The notes under the pieces: model-generated
Told to the model about the DNA's origin: nothing
The model's input: the letters and a program-made list of their open reading frames with translations, nothing else
Database searches by the model: none
Assembly: GCA_030460725.1 (NCBI GenBank)
Contig: JAKECL010000088.1
Span: 1-7,158, forward strand
Length of the DNA stretch: 7,158 nucleotides
Origin: Propionibacterium sp.
Lineage (GTDB): Bacteria > Actinomycetota > Actinomycetes > Actinomycetales > Actinomycetaceae
Direction of reading: 5' to 3'
Program-made: the position numbers and the translations under genes
Shown: piece by piece, positions 1 through 7,158 of the stretch
How positions within the stretch are numbered: position 1 is the first letter of the stretch
How the letters are laid out: every line of letters begins with the position of its first letter

Positions 1-19
1 TGGGAGCCACCCTGGGCCT

Positions 20-50
20 GGGGCCCCCCGCGTTATTGGGGTGGGGCCCC
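20..50 (-). terminator. Terminator-like GC hairpin downstream of the ATPase
   Basis: GGGGCCCC occurs at 20-27 and again at 43-50. Each copy is its own reverse complement, so the two can pair into a perfect 8-base-pair stem with a 15-base loop, about 60 bases past the ATPase stop. There is no T-tract after it in either direction, so it is not a classic intrinsic terminator, though actinobacterial terminators often lack one. The self-palindromic arms could also pair internally or with another strand. Confidence 0.3.
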
Positions 51-77
51 GTGGGGGGCGTGACGGGGGGGGGTGGG
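38..77 (+). other. G-quadruplex-type motif in the trailer of the ATPase gene
   Basis: Plus-strand G-runs at 38-41 (4), 43-46 (4), 53-58 (6), 65-73 (9) and 75-77 (3), separated by loops of 1, 6, 6 and 1 bases, satisfy the usual four-run quadruplex pattern with at least four tetrads. Further runs at 90-94 and 96-99 continue the G-rich stretch. It lies in the template strand just after the ATPase stop, so the ATPase mRNA would be C-rich here. No gene is visible in bases 1-111. Confidence 0.45.
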
Positions 78-111
78 CCCGTCCGCGGCGGGGGCGGGGC
101 ACTCCTGCATC

Positions 112-2844
112 TCAGTGGCGGGCCAGGGAACGTGCCGCCCACTTCCACAGTTCCACCACGACGAAGACCAGGACCGCCACACCCACCGGTGCCGCCCACC
201 CCAGCCAGGACACGCGAGCGGAGTGGAAGAGCAGGTGCATGAAGGGTGCCTGCACGAAGAGCACCTGCAGGGCCACCAGCGACACCACGGAGATCCACAC
301 CACGCGGTTGGTCCCCACGACCTCGCGACGCAGCGACGTGGTGTGAAGGAACCGACAGTTGAACAGATAGGCGAGCTGCGCCAGGGCCAGGGTGTTCACG
401 GCCACGGTCTGGGCGATGCGCAGATCTCCGGTCTGGTTGCGGGTGAGGAGGAACATGGCCAGTGTGGCCACGCCGATGAGCACCGACACGAAGGCGATCT
501 GGCGCAGGGAACGGGCACCCAGGAGGGGAGCGCGCCCGGGCCTGGGCGGACGCTCCATGAGACCGGGTTCGGGTCCCTCGTAGGCCAGCGTCACGGAGAG
601 CGTGACCGCAGTGACCATGTTGATCCACAGGATCTGGACAGGGTCCAGGGGAAGGGCCCACCCCGCAAGCACCGCCACCAGCAGCACCAGGGCCTGGGCA
701 CCATTGGTGGGCAACAGGAACACCACGGCCTTCACGATGTTGTCGTAGATGCGCCGGCCCTCCTCCACGGCCAACTCGATGGTGGAGAAGTTGTCGTCGG
801 CCAGGACGATGTCGGCGGCGTCCTTGGTGGCTTCGGTCCCCTTGATGCCCATGGCCACGCCCACGTCGGCGCGTGTCAGGGCCGGTGCGTCATTGACGCC
901 ATCCCCCGTCATGGCCACCACCTGACCAGTGGCCTGCAGGGCCCGCACGATCCTGATCTTGTGCTCGGGGCTGGTGCGGGCGTAGACGTGGACATCGGGG
1001 GCCAGCTTCTCCAGGCGCGACTGGGGCATGGCCTCGAGCTCCGACCCGGTCGTCACGGGGGCGTCGGGGGAGTCGATGATCCCCATCTCCAGGGCGATGG
1101 CCCGCGCAGTTCCCGCGTGGTCCCCGGTGATCATCGACACCGCGATGCCGGCGCGGTGACAGGAGGCGATGGCCTCGATCGCCTCAGGGCGCGGAGGGTC
1201 GACGATGCCGGTGAGGCCCAGCAGAACCAGACCGTCCGCCACGTTGTCGTGGTCCAGATGAGCCTCGCCACCGGAGGGACCCTGGCGCCGGGCGGCGGCC
1301 AGGACGCGCAGGCCCTGGGACCCGAGGTCATCGATGGCGCGATCCCAGCGTCCGTGGTCCAGCGGTTCCGGCGTCCCGTCCGCACCGAGCTGGTGGGAGC
1401 AGCGCTCCAGGACCCGGTCCGGGGCGCCCTTGAGGAGGATCTGCGCTCCGGAGCCGTGCGCGGAGCCTGCGCGTGGGGTGTCGACGAGGACGGCCATGTA
1501 CTTGTGCTCGGAGTCGAAGGGCAGGACCGCGCGACGACGGTGGGCGGAGGCGTCGAAGCCCGCCTTGAGACCCAGGACCACCAGGGCCCCTTCCGTGGGT
1601 TCGCCCACCAGCCGCCAGGGGCGGGTCTGCGTGTCGCCCCGGTCAGGGTTCCCACCGTTCTCCCCACCCGCGGAGGTCTCCGCCTCCGTCTCCTGGGTCA
1701 GCGATGCGTCATTGCACACCGCCATGGCTTCCACCAGTGCGTACAGGTCGGGGTGGTCCCCGACCTGCGTGGGGCCCCGGTCATCGCGGACCTCGCCCCG
1801 GGGGGAGTACCCCTGTCCGGAGACGGTGTAGGTGGCGGAGGCGGTGACGACCTCACGCACGGACATCTCATTGAGGGTCAGTGTGCCGGTCTTGTCCGAG
1901 CAGATCGTGGAGACGGCGCCCAGGGTCTCCACGGAGGGCAGGCGGCGCGTGATGGCACGACGGCGGGCCAGCTGCTGGACGCCCAGGGCCAGGGAGATCG
2001 TGATGATGGCGGGCAGGCCCTCGGGGACTGCGGCGACGGCGAAACCGATGGCTGCGGAGATGAGATCGGCGGGAGGGAAACCGTGGAAGACGCGCCCGAC
2101 GACCAGCATGACGCCCGCCATCCCCAGGATCACCAGCGAGAGGAGGCGTCCGAAGCGGGCGAGCTGACGGGTGAGAGGGGTGTCCAGGGCGTCCTCCTGG
2201 GCCTCGGAGACCATGGAGCGGATGCGGCCGATCTGCGTCTGCGCCCCGGTGGCGGTGACGACGCCGACTCCCTGCCCACCCGCGACCAGTGTCCCGGAGA
2301 AGGCCATGGAGGTGCGGTCCCCGACCCCTGCGTCCTCGACCGCCGGGGCGGTGTCCTTGGAGGAGGGGACCGCCTCCCCGGTCAGCGCGGACTCCTCGAT
2401 GCGCAGTCTGGACGTCTCCAACAGACGCAGGTCCGCAGGCACCCGGTCCCCGGCGGACAGGGCGACGACGTCACCGGGCACGAGTTCCGCCGCGTCGACC
2501 TCGCGCCATTCACCGTCGCGACGCACCCGGGCGCGTGCCGTCATCATCGAGCAGATCGAGTCCAGGGAGTCCAGCGCCTGCCCTTCCTGGACGAACCCGA
2601 TGACCGCATTGACCAGTGCCACGGCGAACACGACACAGGCGTCCACCCACTCACCCATGATGACCTTGAGCACGGCCGCGGTCAGCAGGATGTAGATCAG
2701 GATGTCGTCGAAGTGTGAGAGGAAACGGCGCACGGCGGAGGGACGCGGTGGCGTCGGCAGCTCGTTGCGGCCCCGGGTGGTGAGCCGGTGGGCGGCCTCC
2801 CGGGTGGAGAGCCCCTGCTCAGCGGCATCGAGGTTCTCCAGCAC
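112..2844 (-). CDS. Type II cation-transporting P-type ATPase (PacL/CtpF-like)
   Basis: A 910-residue inner-membrane pump that uses ATP to move cations. It resembles the bacterial calcium-type group containing PacL and mycobacterial CtpF. Segments in order: N-terminal cation-ATPase domain (1-45); M1-M2 (about 48-87); actuator domain with TGEA (155-158); M3 (234-252); M4 with PEGLP (274-278); phosphorylation motif DKTGTLT with Asp317; nucleotide domain with PFDSEHKYM (442-450) and KGAPDRVLE (472-480); TGD (573-575); TGDGVNDAP (646-654); and M5-M10 (about 704-902), ten helices in all. The M1 and M4 architecture rules out a heavy-metal type. Compared with SERCA, M4 Glu (275), M5 Asn (714) and M6 Asn (742) are kept, but M5 Glu is Gln717 and M6 Asp is Ala746, so the transported ion is uncertain. 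The start is GTG at 2844, the only ordinary start after an in-frame TAG ten codons upstream, and it lacks a good ribosome site. The ten codons between include the EWAR that relatives usually carry before this point. Confidence 0.96.
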   Translation of the reverse strand: MLENLDAAEQGLSTREAAHRLTTRGRNELPTPPRPSAVRRFLSHFDDILIYILLTAAVLKVIMGEWVDACVVFAVALVNAVIGFVQEGQALDSLDSICSMMTARARVRRDGEWREVDAAELVPGDVVALSAGDRVPADLRLLETSRLRIEESALTGEAVPSSKDTAPAVEDAGVGDRTSMAFSGTLVAGGQGVGVVTATGAQTQIGRIRSMVSEAQEDALDTPLTRQLARFGRLLSLVILGMAGVMLVVGRVFHGFPPADLISAAIGFAVAAVPEGLPAIITISLALGVQQLARRRAITRRLPSVETLGAVSTICSDKTGTLTLNEMSVREVVTASATYTVSGQGYSPRGEVRDDRGPTQVGDHPDLYALVEAMAVCNDASLTQETEAETSAGGENGGNPDRGDTQTRPWRLVGEPTEGALVVLGLKAGFDASAHRRRAVLPFDSEHKYMAVLVDTPRAGSAHGSGAQILLKGAPDRVLERCSHQLGADGTPEPLDHGRWDRAIDDLGSQGLRVLAAARRQGPSGGEAHLDHDNVADGLVLLGLTGIVDPPRPEAIEAIASCHRAGIAVSMITGDHAGTARAIALEMGIIDSPDAPVTTGSELEAMPQSRLEKLAPDVHVYARTSPEHKIRIVRALQATGQVVAMTGDGVNDAPALTRADVGVAMGIKGTEATKDAADIVLADDNFSTIELAVEEGRRIYDNIVKAVVFLLPTNGAQALVLLVAVLAGWALPLDPVQILWINMVTAVTLSVTLAYEGPEPGLMERPPRPGRAPLLGARSLRQIAFVSVLIGVATLAMFLLTRNQTGDLRIAQTVAVNTLALAQLAYLFNCRFLHTTSLRREVVGTNRVVWISVVSLVALQVLFVQAPFMHLLFHSARVSWLGWAAPVGVAVLVFVVVELWKWAARSLARH

Positions 2845-2939
2845 CTGTGTCGCGGTGCGCGCCCACTCGCCTGCCTAGGGTGCAGGGGAGCTGTCGGGGA
2901 GGGAGGAGTACGGAGTCGGGGGTCGTGTCATGTGTCCAT

Positions 2940-2989
2940 GGTGTGTCGGCGGGTCCCCGTCGGCAAGCCGGTGCGCCCAGGGACACACC
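2940..2989. repeat. Eight-base inverted repeat in the gap between the SGNH-like gene and the ATPase
   Basis: On the plus strand GGTGTGTC (2940-2947) and GACACACC (2982-2989) are perfect inverted copies 34 bases apart. An overlapping alternative pairing joins GCGGGT (2949-2954) to ACCCGC (2987-2992), and a small CGGC-AA-GCCG palindrome sits between at 2961-2970. The transcript leaving the SGNH-like gene could fold here, as a terminator without a U-tract or a 5' leader structure for the ATPase mRNA. The surrounding 178-base gap (2845-3022) holds no further gene and no promoter that I trust. Confidence 0.35.
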
Positions 2990-3022
2990 CGCTCCCCGCG
3001 CTGGACTCGGGACACGCCACCC

Positions 3023-3622
3023 TCACTGGCGCGGGGAGGCTCCGGCCCACTCGAACCACGGACCGTGCAGGACCAACCACGCCATGAGTGCGTAGCCGGC
3101 CTGACCGGGCAGGGTGGCCCCGTCCACGGTGCGTGCGGCGGAGGCCATCATGTCCTCCGCCCACTGGTCGTGTGCAGCCAGCGGGGAGAGGGTGTCCACG
3201 AAGGGGATGCCCCGTCGCCCGCACACCTCCGCACATGCCCGGGAGAGGGCATCGAGCGTCTGGCGGTCCACACCCCCCAGCGGCGGGGGGCCCACCACCA
3301 GGCAGGGGATCTTGAGATTGGCGGCCCGGTCGACGATGTTGGCCATGTCCAGGCGGGCGCGCGGAGTGGAGACGCCCGCAGCGACGTCGGCGGTTCCCAC
3401 GCACACGACCAGTCGGTCCTCACCACCCGGGACCAGTCGGGTGATCACCTCGCCCTCCCAACGGGCAGCCAGGTCCCCGGTCGTCTCGCCGGGCACGGCC
3501 AGGGGCATCACCACCGGGGGCTCCGGGAACTGTGTGCGTGCCACCGTGCGTCCGATCCACCCCAGACCACGGGGATCTCCGGCACCGGCGACCAGCTCGT
3601 CACCGACGATGCAGATCCGCAT
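3023..3622 (-). CDS. SGNH/GDSL-fold hydrolase-like protein with catalytic residues replaced
   Basis: A 199-residue cytosolic-looking protein (no signal peptide, no membrane segment) of the SGNH/GDSL esterase-lipase fold. The start follows a good GGGGAAGG site. Fold landmarks are in order: a first strand leading to GDEL (7-10) and a following AGAGDPRGLGW; AVPGETTGDL (42-51), matching block II with its Gly; CVGTADV (74-80), matching block III, normally GxND; a central PPPLGG (112-117) after a hydrophobic strand; VDTLSPLA (142-149); and DGATLPGQAGY (167-177), matching block V, normally DGxH followed by PxxxGY. Reading the catalytic positions, block I Ser is Glu9, block III Asn is Ala78 and block V His is Thr170; only Asp167 and the block II Gly45 remain. 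Ordinary SGNH esterase chemistry is therefore unlikely. The gene follows kgd closely and is probably co-transcribed with it. A binding, scaffolding or regulatory role is inference, and the substrate is unknown. The reading frame itself is intact, so this is not simple gene decay. Confidence 0.85.
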   Translation of the reverse strand: MRICIVGDELVAGAGDPRGLGWIGRTVARTQFPEPPVVMPLAVPGETTGDLAARWEGEVITRLVPGGEDRLVVCVGTADVAAGVSTPRARLDMANIVDRAANLKIPCLVVGPPPLGGVDRQTLDALSRACAEVCGRRGIPFVDTLSPLAAHDQWAEDMMASAARTVDGATLPGQAGYALMAWLVLHGPWFEWAGASPRQ

Positions 3623-3625
3623 CCC

Positions 3626-3729
3626 TCACACCTTCCCCAGCCGGTCGCCCTCGTCGGGGCCCCACAGGAGGTGCGCGCCCCGGGGGGAGCGGAGCACCCT
3701 GCAGGCCCTCGTGCTCAGGGTAGTGGGCA

Positions 3730-3730
<1 letters not shown>
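3626..3730 (-). CDS. Possible small protein of 34 residues coupled to kgd
   Basis: A short frame fills the gap between kgd and the SGNH-like gene. Its ATG overlaps the kgd stop as TGATG, and its TGA ends three bases before the next ATG. The product would be a basic, Arg-rich 34-residue peptide containing RVLRSPRGAHLLWGPDEG, with no signal peptide or membrane segment that I can see and no family I recognise. By hand count, 32 of the 33 codons after the start end in G or C, against roughly 23 and 21 at first and second positions, which is the pattern of a real gene in such a genome. The frame is the same as that of the SGNH-like gene, separated only by TGA-GGG, so a stop-interrupted N-terminal extension of that gene is an alternative. 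SGNH proteins normally begin within about ten residues of the GDSL block, which argues against that. A chance frame that merely couples ribosomes from kgd to the next gene is also possible. Confidence 0.35.
3631..3638 (-). promoter_or_regulatory. Ribosome binding site of the SGNH-like gene
   Basis: GGGGAAGG on the minus strand sits eight bases before the ATG at 3622. It is a good purine-rich match at normal spacing and supports that start. The same codon frame has a TGA two codons before this ATG, so no longer start is possible without reading through a stop. Confidence 0.6.

Positions 3731-7158
<3,428 letters not shown>

Noticed and set aside
73..2718. An 881-codon open frame on the plus strand opposite the ATPase gene
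   Set aside because: The minus strand encodes an unmistakable P-type ATPase with every signature motif. Long antisense frames are expected in GC-rich genes, and the translation is rich in Gly, His, Asp and Gln with no recognisable domain.
2932..2966. A possible promoter before the ATPase, with TTGCCG (complement of 2961-2966) as a -35 element
   Set aside because: The sequence at the right spacing does not resemble a TAnnnT -10 box, so there is no support beyond one partial hexamer.
2928..3404. A 158-codon minus-strand frame overlapping the SGNH-like gene and running into the following gap
   Set aside because: It is in a different frame from the SGNH-like protein, has Arg/Pro/Gly-rich shadow composition, and matches nothing recognisable.

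Overview
The window is GC-rich DNA, strongly G/C-biased at third codon positions, and all its recognisable genes lie on the minus strand. The gene content is that of an actinomycete (Actinomycetota). The large gene encodes the single-chain 2-oxoglutarate decarboxylase/dehydrogenase (Kgd/OdhA type) that fuses an acyltransferase-like domain to the E1 domain, a hallmark of that phylum. The genus cannot be fixed from the sequence; an Actinomyces-like or micrococcal-type organism is a guess.

In transcription order (right to left): (1) 7158-3730 is kgd, missing only its extreme 5' end at the window edge. It is the central TCA-cycle enzyme acting on 2-oxoglutarate. (2) 3730-3626 is the short gap after kgd. 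It is completely filled by a 34-codon open frame that starts in a TGATG overlap with the kgd stop and has almost pure G/C third positions. It may be a small gene. (3) 3622-3023 is a 199-residue SGNH/GDSL-fold protein. It keeps the family's fold landmarks, but the catalytic Ser, the block III Asn and the catalytic His are all replaced. (4) 3022-2845 is a 178-base gap with inverted repeats and no clear promoter. (5) 2844-112 is a complete type II (PacL/CtpF-like) cation-transporting P-type ATPase with ten predicted membrane segments. (6) 111-1 is a very G-rich trailer with a G-quadruplex-type motif and a terminator-like hairpin.

The spacing suggests that kgd, the small frame and the SGNH-like gene are one transcription and translation unit. 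The ATPase is more likely a separate neighbour, although it has the same orientation. I see no mobile element, RNA gene, CRISPR array, phage gene or recognisable defence system. The most interesting points are the apparently catalytically dead SGNH protein tied to kgd, the coupled 34-codon frame, and an amber codon that interrupts an otherwise plausible longer N-terminus of the ATPase.
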